Shown here piece by piece: positions 48,966-61,294 of a stretch of DNA of 64,000 nt (positions are counted from its first letter, which is position 1; the number at the start of each line of letters is the position of its first letter). The stretch is from Ryuthela nishihirai. Lineage: Eukaryota > Arthropoda > Arachnida > Araneae > Heptathelidae. The stretch is taken from assembly GCA_038380435.1 (NCBI GenBank), contig JAWZYU010000034.1:36704901-36768900 (forward strand), given 5' to 3'. The notes beneath the pieces were generated by a model. That model searched no databases and was not told the origin of the DNA. It saw nothing but the letters and a program-made list of their open reading frames with translations. The position numbers and the translations under genes are program-made.

Positions 48966-49176
48966 GTAGGATGGGACGTTAAGCCTTGGCTGCGATGCGG
49001 CAGAGCCATACCCTATGCACGTTAAACGTGCTGGATGGCCTTGGCGGGAGGTTACCATCTGTCTCCTAGTAGACATCCAGTGGATCCCCTTCCCGAACTT
49101 TCTCCGAGCCTTGGTGTCCTTGTGATTTAGTCATTAGCCCATTGTATGCCACTCGGAGGTAAAATAGCTCAACCCT
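48966..49176 (+). mobile_element. SINE1, 5'-truncated
   Basis: Starts at ggatgggacgttaagcc and ends gaggtaaaatagctcaaccc, immediately beside and opposite to the copy at 48583-48958. Confidence 0.8.
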
Positions 49177-49715
49177 TTATCCAATTTTATTTCGGCTTTC
49201 TATCCGAGGGACGAGCTATTAGTTGTACCGTGTTTTCAATTTACAATCTTAAAAATATTCCTTTTGAATTTTCTTAAAATTTGGCAGCGTTTCATGATTA
49301 AATTTCGGTACTCCTTTTAATTAACTGTAACATTTTCTTACTTACCAACTACGCAATATACTTCTCACGCCTACACCCACAAAGAAAAGAGAGATTATTT
49401 GCTTGCTGGGCCCTTTTATAATTCCACCTGATACTACGTCACACTCAATGTGATGAAAGCAGTCTCGTTACACTTAAACTGCTTTCGTCACATTGAGGAA
49501 TTTGCATATTTGGAATTGAATATTGGAAGGGGTGGCATTCTGATTAATGATTCCAACCCAAAAATTAAATGTTAGATGGATTTTCAAATGTAAAAAAAAA
49601 ATCGAGAATAATAATTTCTGTTTTTTCTTGGATGTTCTATATCTTAAGAAAGATGATTTCTAATTTTTTTCAGGTTTAGATATCAGCAGGCCCAAATTTT
49701 AGATAAAGTTTCAGA
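49177..49715. other. Unassigned stretch with a strong hairpin at 49444-49497
   Basis: The hairpin has 20-base arms (CTCAATGTGATGAAAGCAGT and its complement, one mismatch) and a loop of about 14 bases. Nothing else is recognised. Confidence 0.5.
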
Positions 49716-50101
49716 GTTGGATTGTTTTACCTCTGAGCGGCACTTTTTTTGTACACCATGGGCTAAATGGTCAGGTCAAATGGATGCCGAAGGCTCAGAG
49801 AAGGTTGTGGGAGGGGATCCACTGGAACAGCTGTTGGGAGACAGGTGGTAGCCTCCCGTCAAGGCCATCCAGCGTGTTGTTTAACGTGCACAGGGTATGG
49901 CTCTCCCGCACACGGAAGAACGGCTTAACGTCCCATCCTACGGCCGGCGGCCTTTCTAAGCCCATCGGTGTCCCCTACTGACCGTGGGCAGGGCGGGGAG
50001 TTTTGCAGAGATAAATCTCAACGCTCACCTAGCTGGGACTCGAACCTGGGAACTACAGATTACGAGCCTGGCGCGCTACCGACTGAGCCACCCCCGCCCC
50101 C
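49716..50101 (-). mobile_element. SINE1, full length
   Basis: Complete copy with head at the right. Confidence 0.92.
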
Positions 50102-50235
50102 AATAAAGTTTTATAGCAACGAAAGACCTAACAAAAACAAAATAGAGCCGAAACGACGATTAATAAATTTAGGTTCAATTCAGTCTCTTGTTTCATTAAG
50201 TTATATATATATTGCATATATACCATTCCTCTCGA

Positions 50236-50620
50236 GGGGCGTGGGTGGCTCAGTCGGTAGCGCGCCAGGCTCGTAATCTGTAGTTCCCAAGTTCGAGTAC
50301 CACCTGGTTCAGCGTTGAGATTTATCTCCACAAAATTCCCCGTCCTGCCCACGGTCAGTAGGGGACACCGATGGGCTTGGAAAGACTGCCGTCCGTCGGA
50401 TGGGACGTTAAGCTGTGGCCCCTGTGCTGGAGAGCAATACCCTCTGCACGTTAAAGAACACACTGGATGACATTGACGGGAGGCTACCACCTGTCTCCCA
50501 ACAGCAGTTCCAGTGGGTCCCCTCCCCCAACCTTCTCTGAGCCTTCGGCATCCATTTGACCTGACCATTTAGCCCATTCTTTGCGGAAAAAGTGCCGCTC
50601 AGAGGTAAAACAACCCAACT
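50236..50620 (+). mobile_element. SINE1, full length
   Basis: Complete copy, head-to-head with the one at 49716-50101 across about 135 bp. Confidence 0.92.
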
Positions 50621-51878
50621 AAGAGGGGTCATTTAATCCATTATTTAGGAGGTGTCCAAGGGGGCCCTACCACTTCCCCCTTTGAGAAGGCTAGTATGTA
50701 AAAATATTACCAAACTAGCGCACATAAGAGTTTTTTCAAGAAATTTTCTAAAGGCCGCTAAAACGGAGGATAAAATGTTATAATCTGATGGAAATCTAGT
50801 CTCTTGCCCCCCCCCCCCCCCCCACCTTGTTATTTTTTTCATGCTCGATTGCACCACTTTACCCCTCTATTATTTTTTTCTAGATTCAGGCCTGGTTGCT
50901 AATGGAATATTACCATCTTCATTTCCCATATCTTCCAGTAGTTTGAATTTCTCCCGTTAGAACTCACTAAATCTGGAAAAGGCAAACTTTTAAAGAATAT
51001 TGACAACAGTCTGTTCATGCTAAAAATTTTTATACTAGAGTGGTTTGCTCAAGGAATTTCCCTTTTTGTACCAGAGATATACTCCCTTAATTCCAGGAGG
51101 GTTCCAGAAACGCATTTTTTGCTTTTGTTATCACAGATTAAATTTTTTTTTTAAGTTGATAAGTATTAATGAATTATTGCTATCTGCGTTTTCGAATCTC
51201 CCAATAATCTGAATTTCCACCGTTAGAGGTCACTGAACTTTGGAAATTCAAAACTTTAAACGAATATTTTAAATAGTCCATGCTATAAATTCGAAATTCA
51301 GATGCTAAATTATGGTGGTCGCTATAGAGTTTACTTCAGGCCTGCAAGCACTTTTGCAAGACAAAAAGGTGAGCCTGTCATTACACAATACAGGGCCTGA
51401 TCTGGAGGTGTGTGTGTGTGTGGGGGGGGGGGGGGTAGTGACCATACACCCCCTTTTTTCAGGAACAGTCTCGGAATTTAAGGCTCTGTTTCCAACGAAT
51501 ATATGTCCCCGGAATTTGGTTTTAATTTTTAAATATTAAAATGACTACAGATCTTTACTAATAGTAGTGCCAGCACAGTTATAAAACGCTTCAGTCGCAA
51601 TGCTGGTAACTAAAGAATTGAAAGTAGAATCGTCATCATAATGATAGCGGTATCCAGGGCAGGAATCGGTAGAAAATGCATTTCTTTCTTCTATTTACAC
51701 CATCGCGAGTATTAGGATTGCCGATGGCTTAATTACTATGCAAATTGTTAAGTTTCATCTCTGTTTTAACAGAATTCGGCTCCCTCTAGTTCCCTAGATA
51801 CTTAACCCACAGGTCCCAAATTTGGATGATCATCACCCACTAAGATGTTGCATAATATGGATAAAAATGATCATTTTA
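50621..51878. repeat. Low-copy unnamed repeat with poly-C/poly-G tracts
   Basis: Two related blocks, near 50930-51000 and 51195-51275 (gaatttctcccgttagaactcac and gaatttccaccgttagaggtcac), sit about 265 bp apart. C and G homopolymers lie near 50806 and 51421. A relative is at about 47790-47880 in reverse. Confidence 0.45.
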
Positions 51879-52265
51879 GGGGCGGGGGTGGCTCAGTCGG
51901 TAGCGCGCCAGGCTCGTAATCTGTAGTTCCCAGTTTCGAGTCCCAGCTGGGTCAGCGTTGAGATTTATCTCCGCAAAATTCCCCACCCTGCCCACGGTCA
52001 GTAGGGGACACCGATGGGCTTGGAAAGGCCGCCGTCCGTCGGATGGGACGTTAAGCCGTGCCCCCGTGTGCGGGAGAGCCATTCCCTGCGCACGTTAAAG
52101 AACACGCTGGATGGCCTTGACGGGAGGCTACCATCTGTCTCCCAACAGCTGTTCCAGTGGGTCCCCTGCCCCAACCTTCTCTGAGCCTTCGGGGTCCTTG
52201 TGGCTTGGCCATTTAGCCCATGGTGTGTAAAAAAGTGCCGCTCAGAGGTAAAACAATCCAATCCA
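51879..52265 (+). mobile_element. SINE1, full length
   Basis: Complete, with an expanded AATCC-type tail (caatccaatccaatcc). Confidence 0.92.
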
Positions 52266-53378
52266 ATCCCTTTTCATCTAATGAAAAATTTCTTTCCAAC
52301 ACGAATCAAATATAGACGGATGAAAATAAGGCATAAAATTGCGCACCGTGGAAGGCTTTGCTGCAACTGAAAATAAATTTTCGTGTGTCTTGTAAAATCA
52401 TTAGCGCAAAACTTGTCGAAAATAAAAATATTTTACAGGAAATTCATTTTTATGGAAAATAATCAAAATGATAGTGATTTTATTTTTGTTAACCTAGGTT
52501 AGGCAAGTTTTATTTTCTGCCACTAAAATATTAAGATTATTATTATATGTAATAATGTATAAAATATGAATGAAAACGACTGTGTTACTTATATATATAT
52601 TCAAAAAAAGAAGATAATGTTTCAATTTCTATGTCTCCCTGTCTGTAAACATCGAACTTTTTTAAAGGATAAATAAATATTATCTTTGGGTTGGATAGGT
52701 AATGATGAACAGGGCATTCTGAAGGCGGAGGGGGGGGGGGGATAGAATGCTAGTATGAGTAATAGAGGAAAAAATTATTATACTTGTTTATGTTTCATGC
52801 CTTTCTCAAGAAATGTTTCAAGATCTGTAAAACGCCTCTGCAGGTAACGGGTAATGTTAATACTGCATTCGAAACCAGACTCTTATCCCACTCACTCCCT
52901 ACATTTTTCTGGCTCAGTTGTGTGTCTTGCCCCTCCCCCCTAGATATTTTTCTAGATCCGTGCCTACTGATGAAATATTACGATTCGCACATTTCTAATT
53001 TCCTAAGACTTTTGAGTCCTCTAACATTGGAAAAATTGATAAAAATTGCACAATTTTGAGCCACCCGTTCCGTATTTATTTTAGCTGTGATCGTTTTTTA
53101 ATACATTATGTTGTTCCTTTTCAAATACTTAGAACCCAGTATTATACCGGGGAAGAGTGATATCCTCCCATACATAAAGAAGTAAATAATGGTAGGTAAT
53201 AGTTTTTCAACAAAAGACATAGATATTTTATTTACAATGCTATTTCCATTTTAAATCACATGCTTTGATCTCAGTAACTTTTAAACTGTTTTGTATTGGA
53301 ATTAACACAATAACTTATATAATTTTAGTAGTAAATGTCCTCTTGTCTCCTCACCAAGACTATGCTGCTCTCTCCACA
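52266..53378. other. No gene seen; poly-G at 52730
   Basis: AT-rich DNA with one G homopolymer and no supported feature. Confidence 0.4.
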
Positions 53379-53483
53379 CTAAAATTGTTGACATCTCAAT
53401 CCTTGCGCCTCTCTACCATTGTCCTCGGCTACGCCGTACATCGGGTGTATATCGGCTTCCTCTGCGTTCGTAAACTGCTCCAT
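53379..53483 (-). pseudogene. DUF4817-like transposon-associated HTH fragment
   Basis: The 35-codon frame starts MEQFTNAEEADIHPMYG and continues VAEDNGREAQ before diverging into a stop. The FTN.E.ADIH..YG.A..NG..A pattern is the start of a helix-turn-helix domain (DUF4817) widespread in arthropod transposable elements. The rest of the domain is missing. It lies in a GC-rich patch (about 53400-53660) that contrasts with the surrounding AT-rich DNA. Confidence 0.5.
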
Positions 53484-53690
53484 CTCGTGTCCGGGCGACG
53501 CTGAGAATGCTGGGGTTGGGCCGATCCAGCGCTTTTAAGCCGTGCCGCCTCGTCTACGCCCGCTACCGGCATCAGGCTGCGTTTGCGGCCGCATATTCTA
53601 TGACGAATATTGATGGGTTCGGTGTGTACTACCATCCCCTCACGTTTGGGCCATGAATTCAGTGACACCCTATATAAAATCACTTACTGG
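53484..53690 (-). other. GC-rich 5' flank of the DUF4817-like fragment
   Basis: CpG-rich sequence upstream of the fragment's ATG. It is probably the leader of the same element, but its ends are not identified. Confidence 0.35.
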
Positions 53691-56600
53691 AGATATTCTC
53701 TACTCAGTAGGCCTTTGCTGCTTTCTTGCTGCAAACAATTACAATTAATGAGATTATTTTGTTCCACTGTATAAAAAATTACATTAGATCAGCGGTGAAT
53801 TGTATGCAATATATTAGATTTGTTTGCTATGAGACTTTTTTGATCCAGAGTTTTCTGAAATTGCTTTAGGTGCAATTAGGTAAAATTTTGGCTGCTTTTA
53901 TGGGCGAAATGAAAATTTTACATTTAGAGTTCTGTTTATGAGTAAATGTTTTGTTGAACGTGTGCTCATTTTGCAATGTCTTCACTGCCCAACAACCTCC
54001 ACAAAATATGATATCTTAGATGACTCATGGATATCTACTGGTCATCTTAGATTATTATGTGGAGATTGTGATTGTGTAAGTGATAGTAATGCAAATTTTT
54101 TAGACATTGACTGAACATTTTTTGGAAGTTGAATATCTTTCTTTTGTGATAATTCAACCGTTTCTCATTAATTCAAATCGCATATTTAATGGGGTTTTTT
54201 TACGAAAGTAAATTGAATAAACAATTTTTATACAATTCTTTCGGGGGGGAAAAGAATTTTTTGGTCAGTTAGTTGTTCACGGTCCTTGGTCAACAATGGC
54301 GCTGCTTAGGAAACATAACGCAATGAATTACGTTGCAGTAAACTGTATGGCAGCTGAGCGGTCAAACTGCAGTTTTCCATTATGCCTTGTATTCTCTGTC
54401 TCGCATTCATTTGATGATGAAAAATCCAGTCTGTTGCTGCCAAAGTTCAAATATAATGAAATTAAAAGAGTAAAAAAAAAAAATCTACTTTAGACTTATC
54501 CAAATCAATGTGGCGTAGGGTATCTTAAGTGCAATTTTTTGACAAGTTCAATACAATGAAAACGCAATTTAATAATTTTTAAACACATTCAATACAATGA
54601 GAATTATCTGCAGTAGCAAAATTTTTGCCACCAAAATGGCGATCTCTAGGAAGCAATGCACTATCCAGTTCCTCTTTGCTATATCTATGGGTACAATATA
54701 GGCTGAGTGACTTAACGTCATGTGATACCACAATGATGTGCCCAGAGTGATGTGATACGAGCTGAGTGCGAATAACTCGTACAAGGAGAGACACTAAGAA
54801 CTTGTTATTTGCACCATTTATCCGATGAAGATTCTACATGTTCTTCAACTATTGATTACATTCACCATCACCAATCGAATAAGTGAACTTCGTCATTGAC
54901 TACCCAAATAATACATACAATCCCCCATCTCCTCCGAAGTTTTGACACAGTGAAAATGGTGAACTAAAGATGAAAATTTGACAAAGATGAGTAGAATTGA
55001 GGATGTTGATAACATAAAGAATCGGTAGAAAATAAAAAAAAAATGGTGTTTGTAAATATTAATTTTCGCATCAGATGACAACAAGATCTCTGGCAGGGCA
55101 AGACCTCCAGCAGCTGAAGGAGTCACTTTTACATTAAGATGGCACTGGTAAGAGATATTGTTTGTAAAATTAATTGTACTAATACCCACACAACCATGAT
55201 CTATAGAAAATATCCATAAGATATCCACTGGTCATTTTAGATATCTCCTGGATATTTTCTAGAGATTGTGGTTGTGCTGGTAAAATCAATGTTGCGATAA
55301 AAAGTGATTATTTGCTGTGATACCAACCGTAATATATAAAAATTGCTAAAATAAATATGTATAATAAATATTGTTAATGATGATTATTATGATAGTAATA
55401 TGGTACTACCTCTCCAAGTTAAGATGAATGAAGGCCTGTATCCTGTTGAGAATACTATAATTTGTGAAGTTTCTGAATAACGTTAGTGATAAATTTGATA
55501 GTAAGATATATTGCGATTATTAGTCTGGTGAGTTCTTGGTTAATAAACTCTCTGACGTTACTATCAGACAAGAGGAGGCTGGTTTGAATATCACTAACGT
55601 AAAGCCTCCTGCGAATTAACCATTCAAAGTAATTTAGAATGTAAGTTCAGTGAAGGGCCAGTGATACTGTTGTCTTCGTCTGCAGTTTTTTTCAAGCTTG
55701 ATGAGAGATAGTTTAAAAAGTGGGATAGTTTCAAAAATGTAAGAAACTCAAAAATGGAAATAAGAATGAAACTGATAGTCTTGTGCCTTACCTAGTTGTG
55801 TAAATGAGCAACCTATGGAAATAGTTAATTCAAGAGCTGAGAAATCTTGCATAGTTAACAATGATTTCCTAAGCAAGACGGTCTGCGTGCGGTAAATGTA
55901 CACTACAGCCTAATCCAGGTATATAGACCAAAGGATAGGTTGGTAAAGTGAAGGTCGTGATTAAAGAAAGTATTATTTGCAATCTATGCAAAAGAATGTG
56001 ATTAATGGTTGTATTAATATGTTTAATTTCAGTGAAAGTGAAATGATTCAGCCCTTTTTATTAAACTGCACTAAGGTTCTGAACACTCACAACAGATCTA
56101 GTGATCCTCGAAGCAGTATAGTGATAGCAAGGGATCAGCACTACTGGTGGCAAGTGGTTAGTTTGACAGCCAAACAGAGAATAAAGTGAAGGCAGATTCA
56201 AGGTTGATGCACATGGCAGCTTGATTGTGAGCGTTCTGCAAAGTGAGGTGGAATTGAGAGCTTTGCAGTCGATTTAATGAGCAAAAGCTGCAGTCAATGA
56301 ATCAATTTGGGTTTGCACTCATTAGAGGGTCTTGAGAAATCATGGTATGGGACAAAAGACTGGCTGCCTCCTAGGGATTGGACAGGGACTCCTCTCACAA
56401 TGTGTTGGTGGAACCCAATGGAGCATATCAGTACCTTGAATGACGGAGCTTAAGTACAATGGAGTGGCGCTGCTTACATTTGACGTTGCAGTTAAGTTCA
56501 AACTTTCCAAATGTCGACTAAACTGTTAGAAACTTTTGAGACTTTTGCAATGCACCCAGCAACTGGACTTTGCTTCTTTCTAAGGACTGCATTTTCGGGG

Positions 56601-57738
56601 ATGAATGTTGTTTTTTTCCTTGTATTTTGTGTAACAGTGAACTAATTGATTCTCATGGACTGCATTAACATGACTTTCAAAAGGGGAAAGCTCGAATCAT
56701 AGAAATTGTGGCAGGTGGCACGTCTCAATTTTCTTATATAAGTGGGAAACTTTTAGAGATGCAATTAGCTAGGGTCACGGTGGGCAAACCAGGAACACTA
56801 TTTTTTGTCAGCAGCCTTGCCTAGCAATAACCAAGAAGGGCAGTTCGTAGTTGTTTAAACACATTGTTTTCACCCAAACCCCACGCTCGGAGTTGCATTC
56901 TAGAAAGGTCACCCACTAACTAGGAAAATGGGCGTACCTGATTGAAAGAATGAACCCTAGACCCCCCCCCCCCCCGAAATGCGAAAAAGGCAGTTGAACT
57001 TTCGACTCTGATAGAAGCTGCTTGTGAAGCCATTGTCCTGTTTTGCATCAACCGTTTTCCATTGTAATCCATTAGCTTTATTGTTTTATTAAAAATTTTA
57101 TTTAAAAAACTCCATCCACTGCATTGCTTCAGGTGTAAATAAAAGTGTAGATATGTATATAATATACATAAAATGCAGCGACGTAAATGTTATTATTACA
57201 CGTGTAAAACTGCATAAATCTTTGGGTTCTCCTAAATCCATTAGCTTTGCAAGAAAAGGGTAATATTGTTGGAATGAAACTGCCGTAATTCCCTTTTTTC
57301 TTAAAGTTTATAATTCTTTTGATTTCGAATCAAATAAAAATTTCTGTATCCAGAAATAAAAGTAACCCAGAAAATGCATAACAGAGCAAAAACATTTTAA
57401 TAGCTTTAAATATTGTTCTATTAAAAATTTTATTAAAAAAAAAACAAACCTCCATCCTATTCATGCGTGTGCTTACACAAATAGTGATTGCCAAATCAGC
57501 TAAAGAAGGACACTTAGGTCATTGATTGATAGGCTGTTGGGGCCTTGCCAATTCACGACCCAACCAACAAAATAGGAAGAAAGCACTAATATAAGAATAA
57601 CATGACCATGTTTCAACATGGAAAATGAGAGAGTTCTGGGCACATTCATGTGTGCCCATTGAGATTCCTGATGGCAATGCACAAAAGTTTTGAGCGTATT
57701 GCTTCACTGAATATGTATTTGAAATGAAACAGGCAAAA
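53691..57738. other. Long unassigned region
   Basis: About 4 kb without SINEs. A small palindrome lies at 55188-55277 with a relative at about 54000-54075, and a poly-C run near 56960. A match-like order (gagtgatgtgatacgagctgag / gtacaaggagag) near 54750 weakly resembles 58840-58890. I could not build a gene here. Confidence 0.4.
55188..55277. repeat. Small palindromic element
   Basis: acacaaccatgatctatag at the left is mirrored by tagagattgtggttgtg at the right, with gaaaatatcca/tggatattttc inside. A partial relative lies near 54000-54075. Confidence 0.5.
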
Positions 57739-58683
57739 TCTATATAATAAAAGATGTCTCTGTCTGTCTGTGGCAGCCATAAACTCATCAGGAAATCAAC
57801 GTACACGCTCCAAATTTTCAGAGAATTTTCTGGTTGTGGTCCGGATTGCAGCGCCAAATTTCAGGTCAAAAGTCCGTCGGAATCTACGAGAATCACTGTC
57901 AAATTTATTGTTGCTATTTATTACTCCTTAATTATTAACGTAAAGGGATGAAATAGCATTTAAATCTGCTGCCATTGCCAGATTTCCCACATTTCCAACG
58001 GCATTATTGAGGTGTTTCATTGCAGATAGGGACCCGTTTTTCAAACCCAACATGGGGTCCGGCAAGGGGAACCCGCCTACGAAATTGGGACCTTTCAGTG
58101 AAGTACCTCGGAAATTATAGAATGCCAAAATCTAACGAAATAAATATCTCGATCGTTTGTCACGGGCTCTGAGAGCACGCGCCAAGTCAGCAATGACCTT
58201 TGCAATACAGGGAAATTCTTTATGTTCAAACTGTGATAAAATGTCGCGGGGGGGGGGGGGGGATACTCACAAAACTAACCTTTAGTGCAGGAAACGACAG
58301 AATATGCAGATTAAAAGTGAGACATGAGCTGTCACTATTTGTGTAGAAACGAAGCCAGGGCCAAGTGAGAACCTGTTTTTTAAACCAATCACCGGGCCAC
58401 ATGGTGGACGCTGTGCAGGAAATTTGGACCGTGCGAACGAATATCGCGGTAGCCATAGGGTGGTAAAATCTGTGGTAATGAAAATAAAATCTAGATAGCT
58501 TACGCAGAAGCCACGGGCTATGAGGACTGCTCGCTGACTTCAACAAAGATCCAGGCAAATTTCTTCCTGTTGAAAATCTGTGCTAAAATGTCAGGGGGGA
58601 GCACTTACAAAACTTTTGTGCAGTGAAAATAAGAATATACACATTAAAAGTTACACCCGGGCAGCGCCGGGTACTTCAGCTAG
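57739..58683 (+). mobile_element. Helitron-like nonautonomous element
   Basis: Begins TCTATATAATAAAAGATG and ends cccgggcagcgccgggtact followed by tcagCTAG, a short GC hairpin just before a CTAG terminus. It sits between A (57738) and T (58684). These are the structural hallmarks of Helitrons. It has no Rep/helicase frame and carries a poly-G run near 58246. Confidence 0.7.
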
Positions 58684-59892
58684 TTTTTCATAAAAGAAAT
58701 ATTCATGTGAATTATGTTATTATTATTCATTCTAATTTCATATTTAATATTCTAAGATGTATTAAAGAAAGGTCAGTAGCCTTCATCCCTCTGGCCCCTA
58801 ATGATGAGCTGCCCCTGGTGACAGTCCTGGTAGAGGTGGGCTGAGTGACAGCATCACGTGACACAAGATACGTGCAAGCAGCTCATACAAGATGCTGAGT
58901 CACTTAGCCTTGTTATTTATAACATGGGTGAGACAAAGATCATACACATTCCGCCGTTGAAACCAACTGTTCGTGACTATAGATTAGATTCCCCATCAAC
59001 AAATGTGATATTCAGTGTCACCTACCCTAAAACCATGTGAGCAGCAGCAGCTATCTGAAGTTTCCACGCAGCAAAATGTCGAGCAATATGAAAATTGACA
59101 AAGCCTAGTAGACTTTAAAGATTTTGCCAACATCAGAAAACGGCAAAAAATTTTAAAAAGAATTGATGTTTATATTGATTTTGCACGAGATCTAGTAATG
59201 CCCCTGGAGGCAGCAGTGTGCGCTGCTACGTTAAGTCGGCACTCCGAAGTTACGTTTATGTATTGGCATTAAAAGCATGCAGCATTTAAATACTAAAAAA
59301 ATACATAATAGTTGTTTTTATTATTGTTGCTTATAAAAAAAAATGCATCCCATCATGTATTGAGAGGTAACTAATTTGAGACTCTTGATTTTGGAAAAAA
59401 AAGTGGATAAAATACACTGATTTCCATAAATTACGGAAAAATGAGAAAAATCGCGATAATTCGTCAAAAAAATTGTGTCATCTTCACCAAACTTGTTCAT
59501 GTAACCAGTAAATTAATGTCGAGTCAGCATATCGTATGCAAATTAGTCTAGATTGCGTCAACTTACATAATCGGATAGCGGCATAACAACGGGTGTTTTC
59601 GAGTGGATCGTTATTTTGTGTTGTAAATGTGAGTAAAGAAATAGCCATTTTCTAGAAATGACCTCGAGACATCATTTGCCAAATGAACTGCGGTAGAGAG
59701 CTATTGGCTGGCTCGAAGCAAGCCAAGGTCAGTTAGACATGGCAGAATGGGTGAATGTGAGTCCTTCTGGGTCCATATCTGAGATTAACAGCACGAAAGG
59801 AGCAGGACGCCTACTCCCTCTCAGCTATATCCTCTCTTATAGCACTCACTGGAAGGGTTATATCAGCTTCTACTGTGCGTAGAAAGCTTCAT
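58684..59892. other. No gene seen
   Basis: Short frames near 58760-59040 show no recognisable domain. AT-rich otherwise. Confidence 0.35.
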
Positions 59893-60280
59893 GGGTTGGG
59901 TTGTTTTACCTCTGAGCGGCACTTTTTTGCACACCATGGGCTAAATGGCCAGGTCACATGGACCCCGGAGGCTCAGAGAAGGTTGGGGGAGGGGACCCAC
60001 TGGAACAGCTGTTGGGAGACAGATGGTAGCCTCCCATCAAGGCCATCCAGCGTGTTCTTTAACGTGCACAGGGTATGGCTCTCCCGCACACGGGGCCACG
60101 GCTTAACGTCCCATCCGACGGACGGCGGCCTTTCCAAGTCCATCGGTGTCCCCTACTGACCGTTGGCAGGGCAGGGAATTTTGCGGAGCTAAATCTCAAC
60201 GCTGACCCAGCTGGGACTCGAACCTGGGAACTACAGATTACGAGCCTGGCGCGCTACCGACTGAGCCACCCCCGCCCCCA
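59893..60280 (-). mobile_element. SINE1, full length
   Basis: Complete young copy. Its head end abuts the left boundary of duplication copy B. Confidence 0.92.
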
Positions 60281-60301
60281 AGCCATCGGTGTCTCCTACT
60301 T

Positions 60302-60510
60302 ACCGAGGACAGCGAAGAGTCTGGACCCAATGGACTAAATGGCCAGGTCAAAAGGTTGGGGAAAGAAGACCAACTGGACAGCTGTTAGGAGACAGATGGA
60401 AACCTCACTCCCCCCCATCAAAGTCATCCAGTGTGTTCTTTAACATGCCCAAGATGATTTTTCCTGCACGGCAACTACTTTCTTCCAATGGACGACAGCG
60501 GTCTTCCCCC
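60302..60510 (-). mobile_element. Old SINE1 fragment, copy B counterpart
   Basis: This is the paralogous position of the relic at 7071-7245, with the same order of matching blocks. Confidence 0.65.
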
Positions 60511-60931
60511 CTCGCCAGAAAAAGAATTGACGAAAAATTAATGTTCCCAACTCCGGGAAATGAATCTCACCTCAGCTGTTGCAGATTATATACGTTACGA
60601 CTTTCAGAAAAAGCAGCAACAATGAATTTCGTAGCGATTACTTTTCCATACCAATAGCATGGTAAATATTTTTACTTCTAGCAAGCTCCCCTGTTTGGAA
60701 TTTTGTCTTGAAACTGGCCATTTCATCTTTGACGCCAACCATAAACACCATCAATTTTCGAAGTATTTATTCCGATGAATTATGACTGCCACAGACATTT
60801 TTCATTAATACAAATATAAATTTCTTTTTCCGTGTATTTCCTATTGTAAGTTATCACTTTCTCTTTTGGGCCTCCTTAGTTCCATTATCGAATGATGTGT
60901 GCCTGATTGCCGTTTTCTCAATAGTGCAAAG

Positions 60932-61294
60932 GGGCGGGGGTAGCTCAGTCGGTAGCGCGCCAGGCTCGTAATCTGTAGTTCCCAGGTTCGACCATCTGTC
61001 TCCCAACAGCTGTTCCAGTGGGTCCCCTCCCCCAACTTTCTCTGAGCCTTCGGGGTCCATGTGACCTGGCCATTTAGCCCATGGTGTGAAAAAAAGTGCC
61101 GCTCAGAGGTAAAACAACCTAACGTTAAAGAACACGTTGGATGGCCTTGACGGGAGGCTACCATCTGTCTCCCAACAGCTGTTCCAGTGGGTCCCCTCCC
61201 CCAACCTTCTCTGAGCCTTCGGGGTCCATGTGACCTGGCCATTTAGCCCATGGTGTGCAAAAAAGTGCCGCTCAGAGGTAAAACAACCCAACTC
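60932..61294 (+). mobile_element. Chimeric SINE1 dimer private to duplication copy B
   Basis: The first unit has its head (60932-60990) joined to accatctgtctcccaac, deleting about 200 bp, and ends at aacct. A partial unit starting aacgttaaagaacacg follows. The unit-to-unit junction is the same as in 36502 and 40721. Near-copies of tcaactgtgca flank it, and copy A has the empty site near 7667. Confidence 0.85.

Noticed and set aside
52260..52275. SINE1 tails (AACCC/AATCC repeats) as internal telomeric repeats
   Set aside because: The repeats are two or three units long, always at SINE1 3' ends, and do not match the arthropod TTAGG unit.
53429..53683. An 84-residue minus-strand frame over the GC-rich island
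   Set aside because: It is in a different frame from the DUF4817-like match and shows no recognisable motif; high GC content lowers stop frequency.
54893..55228. A 111-residue minus-strand frame
   Set aside because: Hydrophobic and AT-driven, it overlaps a small palindromic repeat and has no splice sites or motif I could support.
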